64,000 bases of DNA from CAWCDJ01 sp963778675 (GTDB lineage: Bacteria; Acidobacteriota; Terriglobia; Bryobacterales; Bryobacteraceae), in the NCBI GenBank assembly GCA_963778675.1, contig CAVZVI010000008.1:471156-535155 (forward strand), in the 5' to 3' direction. Of the stretch, positions 43,489-51,877 are shown in pieces; position 1 is the stretch's first letter, and each line of letters starts with the position of its first letter. A program made the translations under genes and the position numbers. The notes under the pieces were generated by a model. It did not search any database, was not told the origin of the DNA, and saw only the letters and a list, made by a program, of their open reading frames with translations.

Positions 43489-43572
43489 AGGATTCGGCCA
43501 AAGCCCTATTGTTCCAGCAAGCTGCGGTTCTGGCAAGAGTAAAATCGACAGAAAGCGCGGGGAATTCCGGCG

Positions 43573-43599
43573 CAAGAAATCCAGCCGGACGGCCGATAA
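43573..43599 (+). promoter_or_regulatory. Candidate flagellar sigma-28 (FliA) promoter for motAB
   Basis: A perfect GCCGATAA (-10, 43592-43599) follows CAAGAAAT (-35, 43573-43580) after exactly 11 bases, the E. coli FliA spacing (TAAAGTTT-N11-GCCGATAA). The -35 is weak (three of eight), the -10 complete. It ends 27 bases before the motA start. Confidence 0.6.
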
Positions 43600-43626
43600 G
43601 CACAGTGTTGTTCGTGTAACCACGAC

Positions 43627-44502
43627 ATGACCGCGATTATCGGAATACTCATCGTACTGGGCGCCATTGTTGGCGGATACCTGATGGAACACGGGAAACT
43701 GGCCGTGTTGGTACAGCCCGCGGAACTGGTCATCATTCTGGGAGCGGCAATTGGAACCGTGATCGTCGCCAACCCGGTTCCGACGCTGATCCGGTTAGGC
43801 AAGGGGCTCGCCGCGATCGTCGGCGGAAGTCCGTTTACGAAGGCCTTCTACCTGGATCATTTGAAAATGTTGTATGAGCTGTTCAATTTTGCCCGCAAGG
43901 CCGGCACGGCCAAGCTGGAAGAAGATGTGGACCACCCGGAAAAGAGCGCTGTCTTCACCAAGTACCCGAAGTTCCTGAAGTCGCACCACGCGCTGCATTT
44001 CCTTTGCGACACGCTTCGCACCGCCGTGGCGGGCGGTGTCGACCCCATGGATATCGACCAGATGATGGAGATCGACCTGGAGGTGCACCATCAGGAATCG
44101 CTGGAGCCGGTGACCGCGCTTGCCACGATGGCGGACTCCTTGCCCGGGTTGGGAATTGTGGCGGCCGTGTTGGGCGTGGTGATCACGATGGGAGCGCTGG
44201 GCGGGCCGAAGGAAGAGATCGGGCACCGGGTGGCGGCGGCGCTGGTGGGAACCTTCCTGGGGATCCTGCTGTGTTATGGGGTATTCGGGCCTCTCGCCTC
44301 GGCCATGGGCAAGCAGAACGAGGCGGAAGCGCACTTCTTCGGGTTCTTGCGCATGGCCGCCCTGGGCTACGTGAAGGGGCTGAGCCCGATGATGTCACTG
44401 GAGCTGGCGCGCCGGTCGATTCCCTCGGGTGTGCGTCCGACTTTTCAGGAGATGGAGGCAACCTGCCGCGGCGGCGGGAACGTAGCCTCGAAGGCGGCAT
44501 AA
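43627..44502 (+). CDS. motA: Flagellar motor stator protein MotA
   Basis: A 291-residue MotA, the channel-forming stator subunit that couples ion flow to flagellar rotation. Four membrane segments are seen: two near the N-terminus (MTAIIGILIVLGAIVGGYLM; LVIILGAAIGTVIVANP) and two late (ADSLPGLGIVAAVLGVVITMGAL; ALVGTFLGILLCYGVFGPLA). The cytoplasmic loop between carries the charged residues that touch FliG, and the conserved Pro pair is in the late segments (DSLPGLGIV, and LSPMM). motB follows 1 base after the stop. A sigma-28-like promoter lies just upstream. Confidence 0.96.
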   Translation: MTAIIGILIVLGAIVGGYLMEHGKLAVLVQPAELVIILGAAIGTVIVANPVPTLIRLGKGLAAIVGGSPFTKAFYLDHLKMLYELFNFARKAGTAKLEEDVDHPEKSAVFTKYPKFLKSHHALHFLCDTLRTAVAGGVDPMDIDQMMEIDLEVHHQESLEPVTALATMADSLPGLGIVAAVLGVVITMGALGGPKEEIGHRVAAALVGTFLGILLCYGVFGPLASAMGKQNEAEAHFFGFLRMAALGYVKGLSPMMSLELARRSIPSGVRPTFQEMEATCRGGGNVASKAA

Positions 44503-44503
44503 G

Positions 44504-45301
44504 ATGGCGGACGCGGAAATCCCGGTTCCCTCGGCTCCCCAGCCCCCGCAGGTGATCGTCATCCGCAGGAAGAAGGGCGGGCATGGGGGCGGTCATCATG
44601 GTGGGGCATGGAAGGTGGCCTACGCCGATTTTGTCACGGCGATGATGGCGCTGTTCATCGTGCTGTGGCTGATGAGCGCCGACAAGGAAGTGCAGCAGGC
44701 GGTGAGCGCCTATTTCAACAATCCGGCCGGACCGGGGAAGATGACCGGGACGGCCACCGCGGGAGCGGGACACGCCATCGAAGTGCCCAAGGAAGACATG
44801 GACAAGCTGCGGGACAAGATCCAGCAGGCGTTGATGCAGGCGCCGAACTTCCGCAGCCTGAAAGATCATGTAGAGGTAACCATCACCGCCGACGGCCTGC
44901 GCATCGAGCTGCTGGAGACGGATGCCGGGATGTTCTTCGAATCGGGCAAGCCCGTTCCCACGGCAGCGGGGGCGGATTTGCTGACGCGGCTGGCCCAGGA
45001 GCTAGGGAAGCTTCCCAATAACGTATTGATCGAGGGTCATACGGATTCCAAGCCCTACGCCGGAGATGGCTCCTACACGAACTGGGAGCTGTCGGCGGAC
45101 CGTGCTAACTCCGCACGCCGGCTGATGCAGGCTCATGGGCTGCGCGCGGATCAGGTGGCCCAGGTTCGCGGCTTTGGGGACCGGCAGTTGCGGCGTCCGG
45201 ACGATCCCGAAGCCGCCTCGAACCGGCGAATCTCGGTAATTGTGCAGTGGCTGGCCGCACCGCCCGAGCGGAAGCCTGCGGCGGAAGGGAAAGGGCACTG
45301 A
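44504..45301 (+). CDS. motB: Flagellar motor stator protein MotB
   Basis: A 265-residue MotB. The His/Gly-rich cytoplasmic start (RRKKGGHGGGHHGG) precedes one membrane segment with the ion-carrying aspartate, Asp42, in KVAYADFVTAMMALFIVLWLM. A plug-like helix follows, and the OmpA-type peptidoglycan-binding domain (about 140-250) has NNVLIEGHTDSKPY, NWELSADRANSARR and SNRRISVIVQW. It anchors the stator to the cell wall. The Asp with a proton-type surround suggests, but does not prove, proton rather than sodium drive. It converges with argS, whose stop lies 4 bases away. Confidence 0.96.
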   Translation: MADAEIPVPSAPQPPQVIVIRRKKGGHGGGHHGGAWKVAYADFVTAMMALFIVLWLMSADKEVQQAVSAYFNNPAGPGKMTGTATAGAGHAIEVPKEDMDKLRDKIQQALMQAPNFRSLKDHVEVTITADGLRIELLETDAGMFFESGKPVPTAAGADLLTRLAQELGKLPNNVLIEGHTDSKPYAGDGSYTNWELSADRANSARRLMQAHGLRADQVAQVRGFGDRQLRRPDDPEAASNRRISVIVQWLAAPPERKPAAEGKGH

Positions 45302-45305
45302 GCGC

Positions 45306-47234
45306 TTACATGTAGTCGGGTATCTGTATGCCCAGAATTGCGGCCGTCCGCTCGAGCTGGCGCCGGAAGAAATCCGTCATCCACAAGAGGAACACCTTCT
45401 TCTCACGGTTCTCCTCGTGGATGACCGGGTACTTCTGATAGAAATTGCTGAAGGCCTGGGCAAGCTGGAACGCATACCGGGCGACGTGTGCCGGCTCGCC
45501 GGCATTGACGGCATTTTCGAGCGCGGAATCGGCCTTCGATGCGGCCAGCAGGACCTGCCAGAAATCCTCCGACTGAAGCTGGCGCCCCAGGGATTGCGCG
45601 TCGAGCTCGGATTGAAAATCGGGAATGCGTTCACCCATCTCCCGGAGCTTGGCCAGGATTTTGCGCGCGCGCACGGCCGCGTACTGCACATAGGGGCCGG
45701 TTTCGCCTTCGAAGCTGAGAGCCTCCTGAAGGTCGAACGCAATCACGGTCGTGCGCGTGAATTTGAGCAGGAAATAGCGCAGCGCGGCGATGGCGATCTG
45801 GGTGGCTACCGCACGATTCTGTTCGGGAGAGTCGTCGGGGTGGCGCGAGGCGACCTCTTCGAGCGCCTTCTGGATCAGGGTATCCATCAGGTCATCGGCT
45901 TTCACGCCTAGACCCTTTCGGCCTGAAACTTCGACATACGGGCGCTTGCGGTCCTCCTCGGAAAGGGGAATGCCGAGATCGGCGCAGCATCGCGGCGACA
46001 GCGCCACCATCTCGTAGGAGAAGTGCGTGGAACGGTCCGCCTGCTCGTGGTAGCCAAGACCGCGAAGGCCCGCGACCACGACGTCCTGCAGGTAAGACTG
46101 CCGCGTGTCGATGACGTTGTAGACGCGCGAGCCGTGGCCGAACTGCTTGCCGGAGTCGGAAGGCTCGTCGGTGGTGACCCATAGGATGCGGCCGTCCTGG
46201 TAGCGCATCCACGGGCGGTAATAGAAATCCTTGCCCAGCAGGCCGAATTTCCAGAGCTGGTAAGCGATGTCCTTGCCGGTATAGACCACGGTGCCGTCGG
46301 AACGCACGATCACCTTGCCGTCTTCGGAGAGGCCGGGCATCACCCAGCAGCCGGCGTGTTTGCCTTCCGTTTCGAAGTAGATCGCCTTGCGCTCTTTGAG
46401 AAGCTCGAAAGCGGCCGACCAGAAATGGAGATGCAGGATTTCGCTCTCGCGCGGCAGGACGTCGTACTCGACATCCATCCGCAGCATGGTCTGGAGGTGT
46501 GCTTCGACGATGGCGTCTGCGACGAGGTGCGCCAGCTCCGCCAGTTCGCCTTCACCGGCCTCGATCGAATGCAGGGTTTCGGTCCGCCAGGCGAGCGATT
46601 CGGGGTTCTCTTTGTAGTAGGCCGAGATCCGGGCGTACAGGTCCCAGCAGTAGTAGTCGAACCGCACCGCGGGGTCTGCGAGCAGCGCCCGGACGTCGGC
46701 AGGACCCTTGTGTTCGAGGCGCTGGAACCCGGCCACCACATCGGCCACCTGCACGCCCGTGTTGTCGATGTAGTTCTGCACTTCGACGCTATGGCCGCTG
46801 GCGCGCAGCATGCGGACGAACGTATCGCCCAGCGCGGCGTTCCGCAAATGGCCGATGTGGGCGGCCTTGTTGGGGTTGATATTGGTGTGCTCGACGATGA
46901 TCTTTTCGCCCGGCGGTGCGGCCGGCGCGCCTTCGCCCCGAAGCAGCGACGCGCCAAAAGCGCCGCGGTCGAGACGGATATTGAGATAGCCGTTGCCCGC
47001 CACTTCGAGCGAGGAAACGCCGGGAATCGGCCCGGTCTCTTCGGCCAGCTCGGCGGCGATCTGCCGCGGCGCCCGCTTCAACTGTTTGGCGAGCTGGAAC
47101 GCGGCGGGCACGGCCATGTCCCCGAAGTCGCTCTGGCGCGGCTGTTCGATGGCGACGTCCAGCTCGATGCCGTAGCGAATCAGAATGTGCGCGCGAAAGG
47201 CCGCGGAAACCTGCTTTTCAATGGAATGAAACAC
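45306..47234 (-). CDS. argS: Arginyl-tRNA synthetase
   Basis: A 642-residue class I arginyl-tRNA synthetase. The N-terminal Add-1 domain (FGDMAVPAAFQLAKQLKRAPRQIA) recognises the tRNA D-loop; the HIGH motif is HIGHLRNAALGD (about residue 122), and the anticodon-binding DALR domain (about 520-642) ends ILGIQIPDYM. The canonical KMSKS loop is replaced by SGRKGLGVKADDL, a variant seen in many arginyl-tRNA synthetases. The protein is longer than the E. coli enzyme (577). It is essential and the only tRNA synthetase in the window. Confidence 0.95.
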   Translation of the reverse strand: MFHSIEKQVSAAFRAHILIRYGIELDVAIEQPRQSDFGDMAVPAAFQLAKQLKRAPRQIAAELAEETGPIPGVSSLEVAGNGYLNIRLDRGAFGASLLRGEGAPAAPPGEKIIVEHTNINPNKAAHIGHLRNAALGDTFVRMLRASGHSVEVQNYIDNTGVQVADVVAGFQRLEHKGPADVRALLADPAVRFDYYCWDLYARISAYYKENPESLAWRTETLHSIEAGEGELAELAHLVADAIVEAHLQTMLRMDVEYDVLPRESEILHLHFWSAAFELLKERKAIYFETEGKHAGCWVMPGLSEDGKVIVRSDGTVVYTGKDIAYQLWKFGLLGKDFYYRPWMRYQDGRILWVTTDEPSDSGKQFGHGSRVYNVIDTRQSYLQDVVVAGLRGLGYHEQADRSTHFSYEMVALSPRCCADLGIPLSEEDRKRPYVEVSGRKGLGVKADDLMDTLIQKALEEVASRHPDDSPEQNRAVATQIAIAALRYFLLKFTRTTVIAFDLQEALSFEGETGPYVQYAAVRARKILAKLREMGERIPDFQSELDAQSLGRQLQSEDFWQVLLAASKADSALENAVNAGEPAHVARYAFQLAQAFSNFYQKYPVIHEENREKKVFLLWMTDFFRRQLERTAAILGIQIPDYM

Positions 47235-47258
47235 GGGAAGCCCTCAGTATAGCAAGCG

Positions 47259-49004
47259 CTATTTCACCTTGAGGATGAAGATGGTCTGGTCGTCGAAAGC
47301 GGTGGTGGAGAAACGGTCGAGCTCCTGGTAGATCGCGTCGACCATCTCGCCGGCTGTGTGATCACAGTGCGAGCGCACCAGCTGCGCCAGGCGGCCACGG
47401 CCGAATTCGTGGCCGGCCGCGTTCATGTGGTCGGTGATGCCGTCGGAATAGAGCACCAGGGTGTCGCCGGGCTGGGCCTGGAACTTGACCTCTTCGAATT
47501 CGCGCGCGTCCAGCAGGCCGAGGGGCATGCCTTCGACCCGGATCTTGAGGATCTCATGGTCGCGGCAGACCATGGGCGGCAGTGCGCCGGCATTGGCCAT
47601 GACGAATTCGCGCGCGGCGGGGTTCCACAGGAGCACGCAAAGCGTGACGTAGCGCGCTTCGACTTTGCGCTCGACCAGCGCCTCGTTGAGCGCCACCATC
47701 AGCTTGGCCGGCTGCCGGCGGCGCGGAGCGAGCGTGCGCAGCAGGCCGCTGACCAGGCCTCCGTAAAGCGCGGCGGCAGTGCCCTTGCCGCTGACGTCGC
47801 CGAACGCGATGACGAACTGGCCGTCGGGCAGCTCGAAGATGTCGTAAATGTCGCCCGAGATCTCGCGCGCGGGGCGCAAGCGGACCGAGGTGTCGAGGCC
47901 TTCGATCTCGGGGCAGCCATCGGGAAGCAGGACGCGCTGCAGATCGCGCGCGGCCTGCAGGTCTTCCTCCATGCGGCGTTCCCGGGCGGCGAGCTCCTGG
48001 TAGAGGCGGGCGTTTTCGACGCTGCTGGCCACCTGCGGAGCGAGCAGGGCAAGGATGCGGACATGGTCGTCGGTGAAGTGGCCGATGCGGCTGCTCTCGA
48101 GGTCCATGACGCCGAGGACGCGATCCTGCAGGATGAGCGGGACCGCCACCTCGGAGCGAATGTCGGGGTGCGAGGCGATGTACCGCGGATCTTTGGCCGT
48201 GTCGTGGACGCGCACGACGTCGCGGGATTCGGCGGCGGCGCCGGTGATCCCTTTGCCGAGCGGGACGTTGTCGATGTTGACGCGCTGGTCGTAGCGCAGG
48301 CTGAAGAGGTGTCGCAGCGCGCGCGCCTCGGGATCGATGTAAAGGATGCTGAACGCGTCGTAGTTGATCAGCTCCCGCACCGTGCTGGCGATCTTGCCGA
48401 GGAGCTCGTTGAGGTCGAGGATCGAGGAGAACTCGCGCGAGATATTGGCCAGCGTTTTGAGGGTGCGGTTCTGGCGGTCGACGCGGCGGTAGAGGCGGGC
48501 ATTGTCGATGGCGATGGCCACGCGCGCAGCGATGAGGCGCAGCAGCGCGCGGTCGTATTCGGTGTAGGCGTTGACGCGGGTGGACTGCAGGTCGATGACG
48601 CCCACCAGCTTCCCGCGAGCCGTCATGGGAACGGCGAGCTCCGTGCGGACGGCATCCACCGTGTTCAGGTAGCGGGAGTCGGTGCGCACATCGCCCACCA
48701 GCACGGGTTCGCGGCGGGCCGCGGCGGTCCCGGTGATGCCTTCGCCGATCGCGATGGAGACATTACGAACCACCTCCTCCCGGTGCCCCACGCCGTAGCG
48801 AATGCGGAGGTCCTGGCGCCTCTCGTTATAGAGGAGGATCGCGAACAGGTCGTAGGGAAGAACCTTTTGCACGATCTCCGCCACATTGGGGAGCAACTGT
48901 TCGAGGTCGAGCGTCGATGAGGTGGCGGCGGCGACTTCCAGCAGGAAGTCGAGCAGCTCCGATCGTTCGCGGAACCGGACGGTGGCTTTGCGGGTGGCTT
49001 GCAT
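47259..49004 (-). CDS. GAF-GAF-SpoIIE (RsbU-like) serine phosphatase
   Basis: A 581-residue cytoplasmic signalling phosphatase. Two GAF domains (about 25-170 and 185-345) precede a linker helix (ARERRMEEDLQAARDLQRVLLP), which leads to a PP2C-type SpoIIE domain (about 375-580). The metal sites are in SGDIYDIFELPDGQFVIAFGDVSGKG and DTLVLYSDGITDHMNAAGHEFG. Such proteins usually dephosphorylate anti-sigma antagonists in partner-switching circuits. No anti-sigma or STAS gene is adjacent. The ligand of the GAF domains is unknown. It follows deoC with 28 bases between and may be co-transcribed. Confidence 0.92.
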   Translation of the reverse strand: MQATRKATVRFRERSELLDFLLEVAAATSSTLDLEQLLPNVAEIVQKVLPYDLFAILLYNERRQDLRIRYGVGHREEVVRNVSIAIGEGITGTAAARREPVLVGDVRTDSRYLNTVDAVRTELAVPMTARGKLVGVIDLQSTRVNAYTEYDRALLRLIAARVAIAIDNARLYRRVDRQNRTLKTLANISREFSSILDLNELLGKIASTVRELINYDAFSILYIDPEARALRHLFSLRYDQRVNIDNVPLGKGITGAAAESRDVVRVHDTAKDPRYIASHPDIRSEVAVPLILQDRVLGVMDLESSRIGHFTDDHVRILALLAPQVASSVENARLYQELAARERRMEEDLQAARDLQRVLLPDGCPEIEGLDTSVRLRPAREISGDIYDIFELPDGQFVIAFGDVSGKGTAAALYGGLVSGLLRTLAPRRRQPAKLMVALNEALVERKVEARYVTLCVLLWNPAAREFVMANAGALPPMVCRDHEILKIRVEGMPLGLLDAREFEEVKFQAQPGDTLVLYSDGITDHMNAAGHEFGRGRLAQLVRSHCDHTAGEMVDAIYQELDRFSTTAFDDQTIFILKVK

Positions 49005-49032
49005 GAACCTTTCTAACGGCTGCGAACCCCGA

Positions 49033-49923
49033 TCAGGCCGCGGTGGCCTCGACGATCTTCACGCTGGCGCTGGCGCCGATGCGGGTGGCGCCGGCGGCGG
49101 TCATGGTCTTGAGATCGGAAAGCGTGCGAATGCCTCCCGAGGCTTTGACCCCCATCTCCGGGCCGACGACTTCGCGCATCAGGGCGATATCGTGCGCGGT
49201 GGCGCCGGCGGAAGAAAACCCGGTGGACGTCTTGACGAAATCCGCGCCCGCGAGCTTGCACAGCGTGCAGGCGACGGCCTTCTGGTTGTCGTCGAGCAGC
49301 GCGGTTTCGAGAATCACTTTGACGATGGCGCCGGCCGTATGGGCCACCTTGACGACTTCCTGAATGTCGATCTTGACGGCCTCGTGTTCTCCGGAGCGCA
49401 GCGCGCCCACGTTGATCACCATGTCGATTTCCTGCGCTCCGGCGCGAAGCGCGCCCGCGGTCTCGGCCACCTTGGCCTCGGTGCTGGTGGCGCCGAGCGG
49501 GAATCCGACCACGGTGCACACCTTGACTGGAGAGCCGGCCAGTTCGGCGCGCACGAGCGGAACCCAGTAGGGATTCACACAGACGCTCGCAAAATTGTAC
49601 TGGCGGGCTTCGCGGCAGACCTTCATGACATCGGCGCGGGTGGCGTCCGGCTTGAGGATGGTGTGATCGATCAGGGAGGCGATGGAGGGATCGATTTTGG
49701 TGAGGCGCTCGGAGGCCGAGACGCGGTCGGCGCCCGCGGCGATGATCTCTTTGGAGTTGCGGGCGCAGGTCTGGACGCAGCGCTGCACACAACCGGGGCA
49801 CACCTGGTCGGGCAGGTTCAGGCCCTCGCCTTTTTGGGGCGCAGGAACGGCCTGTCCGCCGACGCGGGCGAGGATTTCTTCGCCGATCTGGGCCACCAGC
49901 CTGTCGAGCTCCGTTGCCGTCAC
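49033..49923 (-). CDS. deoC: Deoxyribose-phosphate aldolase with a helix-plus-cysteine N-terminal extension
   Basis: A 296-residue DeoC, about 75 residues longer at the N-terminus than the E. coli-like or typical bacterial core. The core (about 78-296) splits 2-deoxyribose 5-phosphate into acetaldehyde and glyceraldehyde 3-phosphate; the Schiff-base lysine is in GADFVKTSTGF, and IDHTILKPDATRADV and VKASGGIRT are family blocks. The extension has an amphipathic helix (residues 1-22, TELDRLVAQIGEEILARV), a Pro/Gly linker and a Cys cluster (Cys42, 45, 49, 53). Helix plus linker resembles peptides that target enzymes to microcompartments. It starts at GTG overlapping the rpiB-like stop (GTGA). Confidence 0.93.
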   Translation of the reverse strand: MTATELDRLVAQIGEEILARVGGQAVPAPQKGEGLNLPDQVCPGCVQRCVQTCARNSKEIIAAGADRVSASERLTKIDPSIASLIDHTILKPDATRADVMKVCREARQYNFASVCVNPYWVPLVRAELAGSPVKVCTVVGFPLGATSTEAKVAETAGALRAGAQEIDMVINVGALRSGEHEAVKIDIQEVVKVAHTAGAIVKVILETALLDDNQKAVACTLCKLAGADFVKTSTGFSSAGATAHDIALMREVVGPEMGVKASGGIRTLSDLKTMTAAGATRIGASASVKIVEATAA

Positions 49924-50544
49924 TGGGTTGCTTTCTTCAGATACTGCTGTTCGATCTTTCGAATCTTGTCGATGCGCCCCTGATGCCGCCCGCCGCCGAA
50001 CGGGGTGCTTAGCCAGGTGCGCAGGACGTCTTCCGCCTGGCTCTCTGTGAGCATCCGGCCGCCGAGCGTAAGTATATTAGAATCATTGTGTTCTCGGCTA
50101 TTTCGGGCGGAAGCTTTATCATAGCACAAGGCCGCGCGGATGCCCGGAACCTTGTTGGCCGCGATGGACGAACCGATGCCTGCGCCGTCCAGAATGACGC
50201 CGCGGGAGGCGGTGCCCGACGGCCACCAGCTCGGCAACCTGAAGCGCGATATCGGGGTAGTCGGCGGGCTTCTCCTCCGTGACGCCGACGTCTCGGACTT
50301 GCAGTCCGAGGCTCTCGATCACAGGCTTGAGCGCCTCTTTCATGCGATACCCGCCGTGGTCGGCGCCGATGGCGAGGGTGCGCTCCGGGGGGGCCAGGGC
50401 GGACAACTGGTCCTCCGGCAGTTCCAGGATGCGCACGCCGCGCGAGGCCGCGACCTCGCGCGCGGTAGGGGTGACGATGCTCCCTTCCGGAATGCGCAGA
50501 TCGCCCCCGGCGGGAACGTCCTGGGCGGTGATAACCCGTTTCAT
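49920..50544 (-). pseudogene. rpiB: RpiB/LacA-family sugar-phosphate isomerase, frameshifted, with N-terminal extension
   Basis: Two frames together encode an RpiB-type ribose-5-phosphate isomerase. The first has TLAIGADHGGYRMKEALK and DYPDIALQVAELVA; the second has SGTASRGVILDGAGIGSSIAANKVPGIRAALCYD and HNDSNILTLGGRML. One extra base at about 50219-50223 separates them. A stretch of about 45 residues before the core (VITAQDVPAGGDLRIPEGSIVTPTAREVAASRGVRI) is not part of RpiB. The usual catalytic Cys of the C-G-T-G-I-G loop is Asp here (ILDGAGIG), a variant form. Stop overlaps the deoC start. It could be a real pseudogene or a sequencing fault. Confidence 0.8.
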
Positions 50545-50583
50545 AGATTGGCCGGCGCTGTACAATTCGTAAGGACTATTGTA

Positions 50584-51399
50584 ATGAAACGGCGCCTCCT
50601 GCTGTCGGTGTGTCTGTTTACGCCCGTGCTGGCGGCTCAGCCCGGCGGCGACTATCTCTCGCGATTACTGCACGAGGGGGAGATCGGGTGGGGGATGATG
50701 CTGGCGGGGCTGGTAGTGGCGTTCGCCCTGGGGGCGATTCACGCGCTCTCGCCGGGACACGGCAAGACCATCGTCGCGGCATACCTGGTGGGATCGCGCG
50801 GCACGCCGAGGCACGCCATCTTTCTGGGCGGCATGGTGACTTTCACGCATACGGTGAGCGTCTTCCTGTTGGGATTGGGGACGCTGTTCCTTTCGCGCTT
50901 CGTGCTGCCGGAGAGAATCTACCCGGTTCTGGGCGCGATCTCCGGGATCGCGATCCTGTCGATCGGGGCCACGCTGTTCTGGCGCCGGCTGGCGGTGGTG
51001 AGGCACGCGCACGCGCATCACCGCGGGCACCCGCACCATCACGAGCACAGCCACGTGCCCGAGGAGGTCAGCATGCCCGGACTGATCGCTCTCGGAGCGA
51101 GCGGGGGGCTGGTGCCCTGTCCCTCAGCGCTGGTGCTGCTGCTGAGCGCCGTGGCGCTGGGGAGGGTGGGGGTCGGGCTGACGCTGCTGGTGGCTTTCAG
51201 CGCCGGGCTGGCGGTGGTGCTGAGCGGGATCGGGCTGGCTGTGCTCTATGCCAAGCACCTCTTGCCGGATGCGGAGAAGACGTCGAAACATGCGGCGTTC
51301 CGGTATCTGCCGGTTGCCTCGGCCGCTGTGATCATCGTGGTGGGGGTGGTGATGACCGCCGTGGCGGTAGGGGTGATCCGTCCGTTCGCCGGGGTGTAG
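50584..51399 (+). CDS. Nickel/cobalt-type exporter (NicO/RcnA-like)
   Basis: A 271-residue membrane protein of the NicO/RcnA family with a signal-like start (LLLSVCLFTPVLAAQ) and six or seven membrane segments. The metal-path motif is ALSPGHGKTIVAAYLVGS, followed by FTHTVSV, and a long His-rich loop (about 143-160, RHAHAHHRGHPHHHEHSH) that binds metal. A second G-S-P/C-P-S motif (SGGLVPCPSALVLL) follows. It likely exports nickel or cobalt. No RcnR-type regulator is seen. The frame is open upstream over the rpiB-like gene but that is shadow; I start at 50584. Confidence 0.9.
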   Translation: MKRRLLLSVCLFTPVLAAQPGGDYLSRLLHEGEIGWGMMLAGLVVAFALGAIHALSPGHGKTIVAAYLVGSRGTPRHAIFLGGMVTFTHTVSVFLLGLGTLFLSRFVLPERIYPVLGAISGIAILSIGATLFWRRLAVVRHAHAHHRGHPHHHEHSHVPEEVSMPGLIALGASGGLVPCPSALVLLLSAVALGRVGVGLTLLVAFSAGLAVVLSGIGLAVLYAKHLLPDAEKTSKHAAFRYLPVASAAVIIVVGVVMTAVAVGVIRPFAGV

Positions 51400-51409
51400 G
51401 ATTTAGGAC

Positions 51410-51874
51410 ATGTACATCTCAATCCGCTGGGCGGCCCCGATGGTGTTCGCGGCGACGCTGATCGCCCAGACACCGGATCACGCGGCTATTGAAAAGGCCG
51501 TGCTCGAAACCAATGCCCGGATGACCAGGGCGGCACAGGATCTGGACATCGACCGGTTGTTCAGCTACATGCTGGAGAACGACAAGGGATCGATCGTCCA
51601 AAACGGCAACGTCCTCCTTACCCGCGAACAGGCGCTCGAGCGGGTGAAGAGCAATCTGCGCGGCATCCGCAAGCTGGAGTACCGGTGGAAGCAACAGCAC
51701 GTCACGGTCGTGACGCCTACGGTCGCGCTGCTGGTGGCGGAGGGCGAGTCGGAGGCCACGACCGGCCAGGGCGAGACGTTCGTGACGCCATTCGCGCAAA
51801 CCGTGGTGTTCGTGCTGACCGGAGGGGAATGGAAAGCGCTGCACGCGCACCAGTCCGCGCCGGTGCGCCGCTGA
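51410..51874 (+). CDS. Secreted SnoaL/DUF4440-like protein
   Basis: A 154-residue protein with a signal peptide (RWAAPMVFAATLIAQTP) and one NTF2-fold domain of the SnoaL/DUF4440 kind (about 25-150: AIEKAVLETNARMTRAAQDLDIDRLFSYM to GGEWKALHAHQSAP). Such domains form cone-shaped pockets for small ligands; no catalytic pair can be fixed. It begins 10 bases after the NicO gene and may share its transcript. It converges with the ABC permease gene, 3 bases away. Confidence 0.8.
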   Translation: MYISIRWAAPMVFAATLIAQTPDHAAIEKAVLETNARMTRAAQDLDIDRLFSYMLENDKGSIVQNGNVLLTREQALERVKSNLRGIRKLEYRWKQQHVTVVTPTVALLVAEGESEATTGQGETFVTPFAQTVVFVLTGGEWKALHAHQSAPVRR

Positions 51875-51877
51875 CGT

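Noticed and set aside
50140..50583. N-terminal extension of the NicO exporter over the rpiB-like gene
   Set aside because: The frame is open but antisense to rpiB and of no family; the protein's signal-like start at 50584 is typical.
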